This document shows, in pieces, positions 1-5,994 of a DNA stretch of 9,060 nucleotides (positions are counted from its first letter, which is position 1; each line of letters starts with the position of its first letter). Source of the DNA: a bacterium. GTDB taxonomy: Bacteria; Planctomycetota; J058; JAJDCP01. Position numbers and translations under genes: made by a program. The notes under the pieces are model-generated. The model was not told the DNA's origin. It did no database searches and saw only the letters and a list, made by a program, of their open reading frames with translations. Location of the stretch: assembly GCA_030428695.1 (NCBI GenBank), contig JAUIEM010000400.1:1-9060 (forward strand), given 5' to 3'.

Positions 1-1
1 A

Positions 2-226
2 GCCGACGCCGCCGCCGGAGCCGACGGAGCCGCGGGCGACGCCGCGGCGGGCGCTGACGGAGCTGCGGGTGCCGCATCGGGAGCCGCGGGTGCCGCCGGA
101 GCGGACGGCGCAGCGGGCGACGCCGGCGCTGCAGCGGCCGCGGCCGCTGGTGCCGGGGCCGGAACGGCAGGAGCCGGAGCCGCGGGCATCGCCGCGGGCG
201 CGGGAACCGGGGCCGCCGCGACCAGC
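2..226 (+). repeat. Gly-X-Y-like low-complexity coding repeat
   Basis: In the frame of the partial protein this stretch encodes mostly GAA, GAD and GDA triplets, with glycine at every third position over several runs, broken by a few phase slips. At DNA level it is a degenerate array of gccggagccg- and gcgggcgac-like words. No proline is present in these triplets, unlike typical collagen-like proteins, so a collagen fold is uncertain and a flexible Ala/Gly linker is equally possible. Confidence 0.6.
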
Positions 227-1615
227 GAGAGCAAGGACGCGGCCGGAACGTCCGACGGCTCGAAGTCCGGCAGCAGCCTGGGCACGGCGGCGAAGGTCAG
301 CCTGGCCGGCGCGGTCGGCATGGCCGGCGCCTCGATCATGGGCGGCGGAGCGGCCGCCGGGGCGACCGCGGGCGGTGCCGGGGCGGGCGGTGGCGTACCG
401 CTTACCCGTCCCCAGGCCGAGATCGCGACCGGGCGCTACATCCAGAAGCGCGTGAAGGAAGAGCTCGGCTTCGACCCGGCCGACGAGCTGCTGCGTCCGA
501 GCGGGGACGCCGAGCAGGCGAAGCTCGCCGCGCAGCTGCGCAAGGAGTCCAAGGGCAAGGTCGGCATCGACCTGGTCGAGACGACGGCTCCCGGGCCCTT
601 CCTCAGCGAGGAGCAGCGCCAGGAGCTGGCCCAGCAGGTCGTCGAGCAGACCGAGGCCGAGCTCAGCTTCGAGCTGCCCGAGGTCATGCAGGACAACGAG
701 CAGCCGCAGCATCCGATCGCGACGCAGATCTGCAACGAGGTCAAGCGCCAGGCCGGCATCAAGATGCCGGACGAGCTCGGCGTCACGCTCGCTCCGTCAC
801 GCGCTGGTGGAACCTCGACGACGGCGGGGGCCGCCGAGAGCGAGACGACCGACGAGGCAACGACGACGGACGATACCGCGAAGTCGGACTCCACAGCCAA
901 GACCGACCCGGAGACCGGCGAGGCCGACGTCCCGTCCGGCGACGCGCTGGTCGACTTCGCCGCGATGGAGGAAGCCCAGTCCGCCGCCGACGCCGGCGCG
1001 AGCGTTGAGGACGCGACCGCGGACGATGCGGGCACGGACGACGCGAGCGCCAGCGCCACGGACGACGCGAGCGCCAGCGCCACGGACGAGGCCAAGCCCA
1101 CAGAGGTCAGCACCCTCAGCCCCGAAGAGCTCGAGAAGAGCGATCGCATCGCCTACGACGCCCGTCAGACCGGCCTGGAGTGGGAAGCCGAGGCCAAGGC
1201 CGCGGCGGAAGCCGAGAAGGATGGCGGCGAGAAGGCAGAGGCGGACGAGGGCGGAGAGACGGAATCCGCGCCGGACGAGACGGCGGGAAGCAGCGAAGGG
1301 GACGACGTCGTCGAGCCGACCCCCGCGGTCGAAGAGCTCTCGCCCGAGGAGCAGGCCGCGCGCGACGAAGAGGATGGGAGCGCGCCCGCGGAAGACACGG
1401 AGCCGTCCGAGGACAGCGCAGCCAGCGGTGAAGCGGGAGAAGACAAGCCCGCCGCGGACGAAGCGGACGACAAACCCGTCGCGTCCCCGACCGAGACCGC
1501 GTCGAAGATCGTCGAAGATGCCGTCGCGGTGCTCCAGGAGCTCGGCTTCTCGCCCGCGGCCGATCCCGACGCGCTGAAGAAGGATGCGGACGCCGCCCCG
1601 AAGACGGACGCCTGA
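2..1615 (+). CDS. Partial Ala/Gly/Asp-rich protein with long acidic C-terminus, function unknown
   Basis: The reading frame is open from the left edge, so the true start lies outside; 537 residues are visible before the TGA. An ATG at 320 is in frame but sits inside continuous coding-like sequence, so I do not take it as the start. Visible residues 1-75 are Gly-Ala-Ala/Gly-Ala-Asp triplets. Residues about 95-130 form a small-residue hydrophobic stretch (SLAGAVGMAGASIMGGG) that might be a membrane or membrane-like segment. Residues about 135-265 look globular and charged (VKEELGFDPADEL, HPIATQICNEVKRQAG). The rest is a disordered acidic tail rich in Asp, Glu, Ala, Ser and Thr with LSPEE motifs, ending in a predicted helix (IVEDAVAVLQELGFSP) that resembles the earlier ELGFDPADEL segment. 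I do not recognise the family. An envelope or surface role is possible but unproven. No clear terminator follows. Confidence 0.7.
   Translation, partial: ADAAAGADGAAGDAAAGADGAAGAASGAAGAAGADGAAGDAGAAAAAAAGAGAGTAGAGAAGIAAGAGTGAAATSESKDAAGTSDGSKSGSSLGTAAKVSLAGAVGMAGASIMGGGAAAGATAGGAGAGGGVPLTRPQAEIATGRYIQKRVKEELGFDPADELLRPSGDAEQAKLAAQLRKESKGKVGIDLVETTAPGPFLSEEQRQELAQQVVEQTEAELSFELPEVMQDNEQPQHPIATQICNEVKRQAGIKMPDELGVTLAPSRAGGTSTTAGAAESETTDEATTTDDTAKSDSTAKTDPETGEADVPSGDALVDFAAMEEAQSAADAGASVEDATADDAGTDDASASATDDASASATDEAKPTEVSTLSPEELEKSDRIAYDARQTGLEWEAEAKAAAEAEKDGGEKAEADEGGETESAPDETAGSSEGDDVVEPTPAVEELSPEEQAARDEEDGSAPAEDTEPSEDSAASGEAGEDKPAADEADDKPVASPTETASKIVEDAVAVLQELGFSPAADPDALKKDADAAPKTDA
1037..1084 (+). 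repeat. Two perfect 24-bp tandem units within coding sequence
   Basis: Two identical 24-base units (1037-1060 and 1061-1084) each encode DDASASAT within the acidic tail. The following bases gacga begin a third, broken unit. The unit is a multiple of three, so copy-number change would keep the frame. This is probably slippage or recent duplication in a disordered tail. Confidence 0.85.
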
Positions 1616-1678
1616 TCCGGGCACCTCAGCCCACGGCGCGGTGATCCTTCCGGCAACGCCAGGACCTTCCTCCCGATC

Positions 1679-1694
1679 GACGGGCGGGGGTAAA
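1679..1694 (-). repeat. Truncated REP-like element
   Basis: gacgggcgggggtaaa matches the first half of the full element at 1741 and then diverges, so only one stem arm and the loop start remain. Orientation is given relative to the copy at 1840, taken as plus. Confidence 0.5.
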
Positions 1695-1740
1695 GAGGCT
1701 GTCTCAAGGAACCCGTTGACGCACGTCCCCACGCCTGCGG

Positions 1741-1772
1741 CGGGCGGGGGTAAACCCCGCCCCTACATTGGA
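1741..1772 (-). repeat. REP-like palindromic element, copy 1
   Basis: A perfect 8-bp stem gggcgggg (1742-1749) with ccccgccc (1755-1762) closes a 5-base loop gtaaa and is followed by ctacattgga. It is a near-exact inverse of the element at 1840-1872. The two copies differ inside the stem at a pair of positions that still pair (C-G here, A-T there). Confidence 0.8.
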
Positions 1773-1839
1773 TTCCGACGCAGTCTACGGGTGATCTCGG
1801 ACGTGCGGCATGCGTGCCTTGCTTGGGCTGATGGTCCTA

Positions 1840-1872
1840 TCCGAATGTAGGGGAGGGGTTTACCCCCTCCCG
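1840..1872 (+). repeat. REP-like palindromic element, copy 2
   Basis: tccgaatgtag leads into a perfect 8-bp stem gggagggg (1851-1858) with cccctccc (1864-1871) and the 5-base loop tttac. It is inverted relative to copy 1, with 67 bases between them, so the pair could also form one long cruciform or hairpin, as in paired REP arrangements. Confidence 0.8.
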
Positions 1873-2050
1873 TCGTAGTTCGGGAACCGACCTCTCGCGA
1901 GACAGAACGGACGCTGAGGTCAGTCACAACCTGGTATCGTGTACCTGCGCAGGAACGGAGCGGCGTTCGGGGATCTGTGGACGCTCTTCCAGAGGGCTGA
2001 CCACCTATCTCGCGAGCGACTTCTGCGCAGCGCAACCGTCCCACCCCAAA

Positions 2051-2055
2051 GGGAG
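2051..2055 (+). promoter_or_regulatory. Ribosome binding site deciding the LRR gene start
   Basis: gggag lies 6 bases before the ATG at 2062. The in-frame candidate at 1939 adds 41 residues that resemble no domain, and the recognisable repeat-companion domain begins immediately after the ATG at 2062. Confidence 0.7.
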
Positions 2056-2061
2056 CTTCCG

Positions 2062-3435
2062 ATGCAGCACGAAGACCTTCTCGAGGCCGTGGCCGCCGCG
2101 CCGGACGACGATGCCCCCCGCCTGCGCTATGCGGACCTCCTGCGCGAGCGCGGAGATCCCCGCGGGGAGTTCATCCGCCTGCAGTGTGAGCGGGCGCGCT
2201 TGCCGGACGACGATCCGCGCGCGAGCGCTCTGGAGCAGCGGGCGTCCGCGCTCCTTGAGGAGAACCGGCGAACCTGGCTCGGAGCGACGCTGAGCGAGGC
2301 CCTCGGGCGCGATGTCTGGAGGCGCGGCTTCCTGGTCGCGCTCGTCCTCGACTTCGGTGCCGGGGACGACGTCTTCTCCGCGCTCACCGAGCACGTCTGT
2401 CTGCGCCAGCTCGCTGCCGAAGGCGGAGAGCTCACGGCCGCGGGGCTCGCGGCCCTGGCGAAGCTGCCGCTACGTGTCCTCGACCTCTCCGGCGCACAGA
2501 TCGACGACGCGGAGCTCGTCCACCTGCAGGGTCTGACCTCACTCCATACCCTCAACCTGACCCTGGCGACCGTCGGAGACGCGGGGCTGGCGGCGCTGGC
2601 GGGGCTGCCCTCACTGCGGCAGCTGCAGCTGGCCGGGACGCAGATCAGCGACGACGGATTGCCCTCCCTCGCGCGGCTGCACTCCCTGCAGACCCTGGAT
2701 CTCAGCGAGGTCTGCGTCAGCGGCGAGGGGCTCTCCGTGCTCGCGGAGCTGACGTCCCTGACCGTCCTCCTCCTGGAAGGTGACGGCGAGCTCGGCGACG
2801 ACGGCCTGGTCCCGCTGGGGAAGCTGCCCGCGCTCCGCCGCCTCCAGCTCACCAACCAGGAGATCACCGACGCCGGCCTGCTCCACCTCGCGGAGCTGAC
2901 CGGGCTGACCGAGCTCGGTCTCGCGCGCAACCAGCTCAGCGACGCCGGCCTCGTCCACCTGGGGAAGCTCTCCCGGCTGGAGAGCCTGAACCTCTCCGGC
3001 AACGAGGTGACGGACGCGGGCCTGGCTCACCTGGCCCCGTTCAGCTCCCTGACCGCGCTCGACCTCTCCAATACCCAGGTCGGCGACGCGGGCCTGGCGC
3101 ATCTGCAGTCCTGGCCGGCCTTGCGCACCCTCAACCTGTCCTTCACCGCGGTCAGCGACGCCGGGCTGGCCGCGATCGCCGCGCTGCAGAACCTGACCGA
3201 GCTGCACCTCAACGGCGCCCGCATCCGCGGTCCCGGGCTGGCCGCCCTGGCGGAGCTCGGCACGTTGGAGCGGCTGTTCCTCGCCGGCAACCGGATCGAC
3301 GGGGAGGGGGTCGCGCACTTGCGGCGTCTGACCCACCTGCGCCGCCTGTTCATCAATCCCGCCGACGTCGGCGAGACCGCCTGGGAAGAGCTGCAGGACA
3401 GCCTCCGCATCGGCAGCGGACACGTCGTCCGGTGA
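2062..3435 (+). CDS. TIGR02996-domain leucine-rich-repeat protein
   Basis: A 457-residue protein. Residues about 4-45 (LRYADLLRERGDPRGEFIRLQ) match the repeat-companion domain TIGR02996 in wording. That domain is known mainly from Planctomycetota and Myxococcota, where it precedes repeats of several kinds. Residues 114-448 are about 14 leucine-rich repeats of 24 residues, consensus L..L.LS.T.V.DAGLAHLA.L..; this GLAHL style resembles the ribonuclease-inhibitor-like or internalin-like bacterial class. Only the first, one 25-residue and the last repeats deviate. There is no signal peptide or membrane segment from the chosen start, so a cytoplasmic protein-binding role is likely; the partner is unknown. 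The disrupted lipoprotein gene starts 57 bases downstream on the same strand, so the two could have been co-transcribed. Confidence 0.85.
   Translation: MQHEDLLEAVAAAPDDDAPRLRYADLLRERGDPRGEFIRLQCERARLPDDDPRASALEQRASALLEENRRTWLGATLSEALGRDVWRRGFLVALVLDFGAGDDVFSALTEHVCLRQLAAEGGELTAAGLAALAKLPLRVLDLSGAQIDDAELVHLQGLTSLHTLNLTLATVGDAGLAALAGLPSLRQLQLAGTQISDDGLPSLARLHSLQTLDLSEVCVSGEGLSVLAELTSLTVLLLEGDGELGDDGLVPLGKLPALRRLQLTNQEITDAGLLHLAELTGLTELGLARNQLSDAGLVHLGKLSRLESLNLSGNEVTDAGLAHLAPFSSLTALDLSNTQVGDAGLAHLQSWPALRTLNLSFTAVSDAGLAAIAALQNLTELHLNGARIRGPGLAALAELGTLERLFLAGNRIDGEGVAHLRRLTHLRRLFINPADVGETAWEELQDSLRIGSGHVVR
2401..3405 (+). repeat. Leucine-rich-repeat-coding array, 72-bp period
   Basis: Fourteen consecutive units of about 72 bases encode the 24-residue repeats. 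Units near the middle (gacgccggcctg and gacgcgggcctg, encoding DAGL) are most alike, which suggests growth by internal duplication. Confidence 0.8.
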
Positions 3436-3478
3436 CGGTCCGGTGACGGCCGGGCGCTTCGATCGCTCCGAGGAAACC

Positions 3479-3484
3479 AGGAGG
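3479..3484 (+). promoter_or_regulatory. Ribosome binding site before a CTG start
   Basis: A full aggagg lies 8 bases before ctg at 3493. No ATG, GTG or TTG in frame is better placed: the GTG at 3508 would leave only ten residues before the lipobox cysteine and no basic residue. The site therefore favours a rare CTG start, unless the original start was altered by mutation. Confidence 0.5.
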
Positions 3485-3492
3485 ACGCAGCG

Positions 3493-3678
3493 CTGGCCGC
3501 ACGGTCGGTGCTCCTGTGCCTGCTTCTCGCCGCGGGGTGCAGCAGCACGCGCCACGCAGTCTCCGGGGAGCGGCCGCTGCCGGCGACGCCCGAGGAGCTG
3601 ATCGCCGAGCTCGCTGCCCACGACGGCCCGTTGCCCTGGGTGACCGATCTGATGTTCGCGTCGGGGCAAGCACCGTGA
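3493..3678 (+). pseudogene. Lipoprotein gene, N-terminal fragment cut by repeat copy A
   Basis: From the CTG at 3493 this encodes 61 residues. AARSVLLCLLLAAGCSS is a lipoprotein signal: an arginine, a hydrophobic core and a lipobox LAAGC with the lipidated cysteine at residue 16. The mature part (LPATPEELIAELAAHDGPLP) looks genuine up to about base 3658. The last residues and the TGA at 3676 come from the start of the dispersed repeat. Coding-like sequence resumes at 4062, beyond a duplicate of the bases at the break. I infer a single lipoprotein gene interrupted by insertion. The mature protein would sit on a membrane facing the periplasm; its function is unknown. Alternatively, it is a genuine very short lipoprotein. 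Confidence 0.55.
3646..3658 (+). repeat. Left direct repeat flanking repeat copy A
   Basis: gatctgatgttcg here and gatcggatgttcg at 4049-4061 agree at 12 of 13 positions, with the last 8 (gatgttcg) perfect. They sit at the two edges of copy A, so they look like a target-site duplication. Confidence 0.55.
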
Positions 3679-4019
3679 CGTACACGGGTCCCCGGGGAAC
3701 GAGGTGTTTGTTGGCTCGTCGATGCCCCCCTGTGAGTCCCCCGGTGGGGGACCACCGTGTAGGGAGCAATACTGTCGGAGGTTGGGCGACCATCGCCCTG
3801 ATTGCGCCACCTCCTCGCTCTCCTCTCACCTCCGTGCCCTCGTACCTCGGGCCCGATCGGCCGCTTCGCTGTGTTCCTCGGAGAAGAGACCTGCGGTGGT
3901 GTCGCAAACAGGGCTGCCACCCAACTCCTCTTGTGTAGCCTCCAGCCCTTGACCCTCACTCCTCGTTCCTCGGAGCGGGGGTCGGCGGGAACGCGTGCCA
4001 AGGCCGTGCGACAATCCGA
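3655..4019 (+). repeat. Dispersed structured repeat, copy A
   Basis: This stretch aligns with 6297-6619 (copy B). From caagcaccg to the Cs and Ts near 3825 there are about 11 differences in 160 bases, and from cggagaagag near 3879 to gtgccaag at 4002 about 7 in 124. Copy A carries about 45 extra bases between these blocks, consistent with one small indel plus a deletion in B between two cctcgg words. Shared features are a closing stem ggggca (3663-3668)/tgcccc (3723-3728), a hairpin gtccccc/gggggac (3736-3752), a two-tier hairpin ggaggt..gggcga/tcgccc..acctcc (3777-3814) and a stem near 3951-3983. The strand is arbitrary. If mobile, the inserted unit would run from 3659 to about 4048. I see no terminal inverted repeats. 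Confidence 0.8.
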
Positions 4020-4048
4020 CGCGACGCGCGCGGGGAATCGGAGTCGAA

Positions 4049-4061
4049 GATCGGATGTTCG
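4049..4061 (+). repeat. Right direct repeat flanking repeat copy A
   Basis: gatcggatgttcg is the partner of 3646-3658. The offset between the two is 403 bases, not a multiple of three, so the insertion also changes frame. Confidence 0.55.
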
Positions 4062-4326
4062 GCGGCGAAGCTCCCGCCGAGAGCCTGGCCTCCGCTCCGC
4101 GAACCGCGAGGCGGTCGACCTGATCGAGCAAAACCTCGGGAGCACGACCAGCCCCTCGTGCCACCCGCTGATCGCCGACACCCTCCGCACCTACTGGAGC
4201 CGGGGCGACGCCTCCTGTAACCAGAGGCTCTTCGACCACCTGCAGGCGGACCTCGAGGACGAGCGCTTTCCGGACCCCCAGGCAGCCGCACGCGTCCAAC
4301 TCTACTTCCCCGATGGCAGGCCCTAG
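4062..4326 (+). pseudogene. Lipoprotein gene, C-terminal fragment after repeat copy A
   Basis: Coding-like sequence ends at TAG 4324-4326 with NREAVDLIEQNL, HPLIADTLRTYW and QRLFDHLQADLEDERF, with G or C at most third codon positions. The fragment is in the frame of the N-terminal piece without removing the repeat. The bases just after the direct repeat read best in another frame (GGEAPAESLAS, from the ATG at 4055), which continues the N-terminal piece once the 403-base insert is removed. A second frame change near 4085-4105 would then be needed, so the gene looks broken twice. A GTG at 4006 could start a 106-residue ORF instead, but it lies within the repeat and has no good ribosome site. 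I do not recognise the protein family. Confidence 0.45.
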
Positions 4327-4338
4327 GAGGCTCCTGGG
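4321..4338 (+). terminator. Weak hairpin at the end of the lipoprotein remnant
   Basis: ccctagga and tcctggg pair with one bulged t around a ggc loop, overlapping the TAG stop. No T-tract follows, so termination is doubtful. Confidence 0.2.
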
Positions 4339-4377
4339 CCTTCACAACCGACGGCTGGAATCCTCCTCGCGCCGCGC

Positions 4378-4383
4378 TACGAT
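4378..4383 (+). promoter_or_regulatory. Possible -10 box for the Uma2 pair
   Basis: tacgat matches the -10 consensus at four of six bases, with a poor -35 candidate (ctggaa, 4355-4360) 17 bases upstream. It would place a start about 18-20 bases before the Uma2 ATG. Weak evidence. Confidence 0.15.
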
Positions 4384-4395
4384 GAGAGGGACACG

Positions 4396-4401
4396 AAGGA
4401 G
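4396..4401 (+). promoter_or_regulatory. Ribosome binding site deciding the first Uma2 start
   Basis: aaggag lies 7 bases before the ATG at 4409. The in-frame ATGs at 4313 and 4382 lack such a site, and the paralogue's similarity begins just after residue 9 from this start. Confidence 0.7.
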
Positions 4402-4408
4402 TCCCGCG

Positions 4409-5269
4409 ATGGCCCCGACCACGCACATCACCCGGCCGCCCCGCTGTCTGCGCGTCGTGCGCGAAGCTCCGCCCGCGCTGTGGAAGGCGCGGGTCGACTG
4501 GAGCTCCTGGTACCTGACCGATGAGGAAGACATGGGCGAGAGCCCACTGCAGACCGAGATCATCTGGCTCTTCCGCAGCATCCTCGCCGTGCTGATCGAG
4601 CAGCGGGACTGGCATGTGCATCTCTCGGCCGACCAGTTCTTCGGCTGGATGCGAAGCGAGCCCCTGGTCCGCGTCTCGCCGGATGTCTTCGTCGTCGAAG
4701 GCGGGCCGCCCACGCCGCTGCCGAAGAGCTACCAGACCTGGCGGCCGGGTCATCGCGCGCCGTTGTTCGCGCTCGAGGTCGTCTCGGACGAGTGGCGCAA
4801 GGACTACGACCTCAACCCGCAGAAGTACGCCGAGCTCGGTGTGCGCGAGCTGGCCATCTACGATCCGCATCCGAGCCCCCGCACCCCGGAACGGGTGACC
4901 CTCCAGGTCTATCAGGCGCTGGAGGACGGAACCTTCGCGCGGGTGTACGCTGGCCCGGGACCGTTCCGATCGTCGACGCTGGAGGCCTATCTGGTCCCGA
5001 CGGGCTCCGGCGACCGCGCCCGTCTGCGCCTCGCCCGCGACGCGGACGGCAACGACCTGCATCCGTCGGAAGCGGAGCGGTCCGCCTCCCGCGCCCACGC
5101 GCTCGAGTCCGAGCGGGAGAAGCGCGCCGAGGCCGAGCGGAAGCGCGCCGAGGCCGAGCGGAAGCGCGCCGAGGCCGAACGCGCGCTCCGCGCCGAGAGA
5201 GCCGAGCGCGCCCGGCTCGAAGCAGAGCTGAACGAGCTCCGGGCGCGCCGCGACCGCGACGGAAGCTGA
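4409..5269 (+). CDS. Uma2 family (DUF820) nuclease-fold protein with C-terminal coiled coil
   Basis: A 286-residue protein. Residues about 50-195 match the Uma2 (DUF820) PD-(D/E)XK restriction-endonuclease-like fold: VSPDVFVVEGG (D92), PLFALEVVSDE (E123) and NPQKYAELGVRELAIYDP (K139), so all three metal and catalytic positions are present. Family members are abundant in cyanobacteria, Planctomycetota, Myxococcota and Chloroflexota; most have no proven function, although DNA cleavage or a role with mobile elements is often proposed. Residues about 221-282 are a charged Glu/Arg/Lys/Ala coiled coil that includes three heptads KRAEAER; it is absent from the paralogue downstream. The next gene starts after 47 bases, so co-transcription is likely. 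No signal peptide is visible, so the protein is probably cytoplasmic. Confidence 0.85.
   Translation: MAPTTHITRPPRCLRVVREAPPALWKARVDWSSWYLTDEEDMGESPLQTEIIWLFRSILAVLIEQRDWHVHLSADQFFGWMRSEPLVRVSPDVFVVEGGPPTPLPKSYQTWRPGHRAPLFALEVVSDEWRKDYDLNPQKYAELGVRELAIYDPHPSPRTPERVTLQVYQALEDGTFARVYAGPGPFRSSTLEAYLVPTGSGDRARLRLARDADGNDLHPSEAERSASRAHALESEREKRAEAERKRAEAERKRAEAERALRAERAERARLEAELNELRARRDRDGS
5120..5182 (+). repeat. Three 21-bp tandem units encoding coiled-coil heptads
   Basis: aagcgcgccgaggccgagcg(g) occurs at 5120-5140 and 5141-5161 identically, and at 5162-5182 with two changes near the end. Each unit encodes KRAEAER, exactly one heptad, so copy-number change would lengthen the coiled coil in register. 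Confidence 0.9.
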
Positions 5270-5316
5270 ACGAAGTCCAGAAGACATGCTCCCGGCATGG
5301 AGGGACGCCCCCGCCG

Positions 5317-5994
5317 ATGGAACCGACCCGGCCGCCCCGCTCCCTGCGCGTCCTGCGCGAGGCTCCGCCCGCTCTGTGGCAGGCGCGGGTGGATTGGAGC
5401 TCGTGGACCCTGAGCGACGCGGAGGCCAAGGCCCCGAGCCCCCTCCGCGAGGCGATCAGCCTGTCCTTGCGCAGCGCCATCGCGGGGCTGATCGAACAGC
5501 GGGGCGGGGGTCTCCACGTCGGCGGAAGGCAGCTCTTCGCCTGGATGCCGGACGAGCCCCTGGTTCGCGTCTGCCCGGACGTCTACCTGCTCGAAGGGGC
5601 GCCGCCCGCGTCCCTGCCGAAGGGCTACCAGACCTGGCGGCCGGACCACCGTCCGCCCCTCTTCGCCCTCGAGGTCGTCACCGACTGGCGCAGGGACTAC
5701 GAGCTTCTCCCTCAGAAGCACGCCGCGCTCGGCGTCCGCGAGCTCGTCATCGTCGATCCCGCTCCGGACACCCGCGAGCCGGCGCAGGTCCCGCTCCAGG
5801 TCTACCGGACGCTCGAGGACGGAGCCTTCGCCGAGGTCTACCACGGGCCGGGCCCCTGCCGTTCCTCCGCTCTCGACGCCTGGATCGTGCTGGCAGGGCA
5901 GGGCGCACAGACCCGCCTGCGCCTGGTCTCCGAAGTTGACGGCGGGGAGCCGGCGCGGAACGAAGCCGGGCAAGAGCGGGGAGGCGGCGCATGA
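5317..5994 (+). CDS. Second Uma2 family (DUF820) protein, paralogue of the preceding gene
   Basis: A 225-residue protein closely similar to the preceding one over its first 200 residues (shared PPALW.ARVDWSSW, SYQTWRP-like and LQVYR.LEDG.FA stretches), so a tandem duplication is clear. The nuclease-fold residues are kept: CPDVYLLEG (D88), LFALEVVTDW (E119) and LPQKHAALGVRELVIVDP (K134). The spacing from D to E is identical to the first copy, and one residue is missing between E and K. It lacks the coiled-coil tail and ends in a short Gly/Glu-rich tail. A ggaggg at 5299-5304 precedes the ATG by 12 bases, longer than usual. Its TGA overlaps the next gene's ATG (ATGA), which suggests coupled translation. 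Its substrate is unknown. Confidence 0.85.
   Translation: MEPTRPPRSLRVLREAPPALWQARVDWSSWTLSDAEAKAPSPLREAISLSLRSAIAGLIEQRGGGLHVGGRQLFAWMPDEPLVRVCPDVYLLEGAPPASLPKGYQTWRPDHRPPLFALEVVTDWRRDYELLPQKHAALGVRELVIVDPAPDTREPAQVPLQVYRTLEDGAFAEVYHGPGPCRSSALDAWIVLAGQGAQTRLRLVSEVDGGEPARNEAGQERGGGA

Larger units (their letters stand above)
1616..2061. other. Intergenic region with REP-like palindromes
   Basis: These 446 bases lie between the acidic-protein gene and the leucine-rich-repeat gene. Short open frames here look random. The region holds a truncated REP-like copy (about 1679-1694), two complete copies in inverted orientation, and the 10-base palindrome tctcgcgaga at 1893-1902. The core ctcgcgag recurs at 2009-2016. 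I see no convincing sigma-70 promoter for the downstream gene. The words gaggctgtctcaagg at 1695-1709 resemble termini of some insertion sequences, but no matching second end is visible. Confidence 0.6.

Noticed and set aside
436..1732. Minus-strand frames opposite the acidic protein
   Set aside because: They consist of Ser/Ala- or Arg/Gly-rich shadows. The plus frame has the structured segments and runs unbroken from the window edge.
1893..1902. Palindrome tctcgcgaga as an operator
   Set aside because: Only a short core recurs (2009-2016), and such GC palindromes are common by chance here. No regulator or promoter context supports it.
2401..3405. Periodic DNA as a possible CRISPR or tandem-repeat array
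   Set aside because: The 72-base period is coding leucine-rich repeats, with variation typical of protein selection and no identical repeats with unique spacers.
3655..3730. tRNA-like or known riboswitch fold at the start of the repeat
   Set aside because: The closing stem and inner pairs do not give a cloverleaf or T-loop, and I recognise no riboswitch core.
3353..4190. Long minus-strand open frames across repeat copy A and the LRR gene end
   Set aside because: They run antisense to genes with clear domains. The parts over the repeat do not keep one frame between copies A and B because of the C-run indel and the central indel.
4792..5316. Upstream extension of the second Uma2 frame
   Set aside because: It overlaps the first Uma2 gene in another frame and reads as Arg/Gly/Pro-rich sequence. 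Paralogue similarity starts just after the ATG at 5317.
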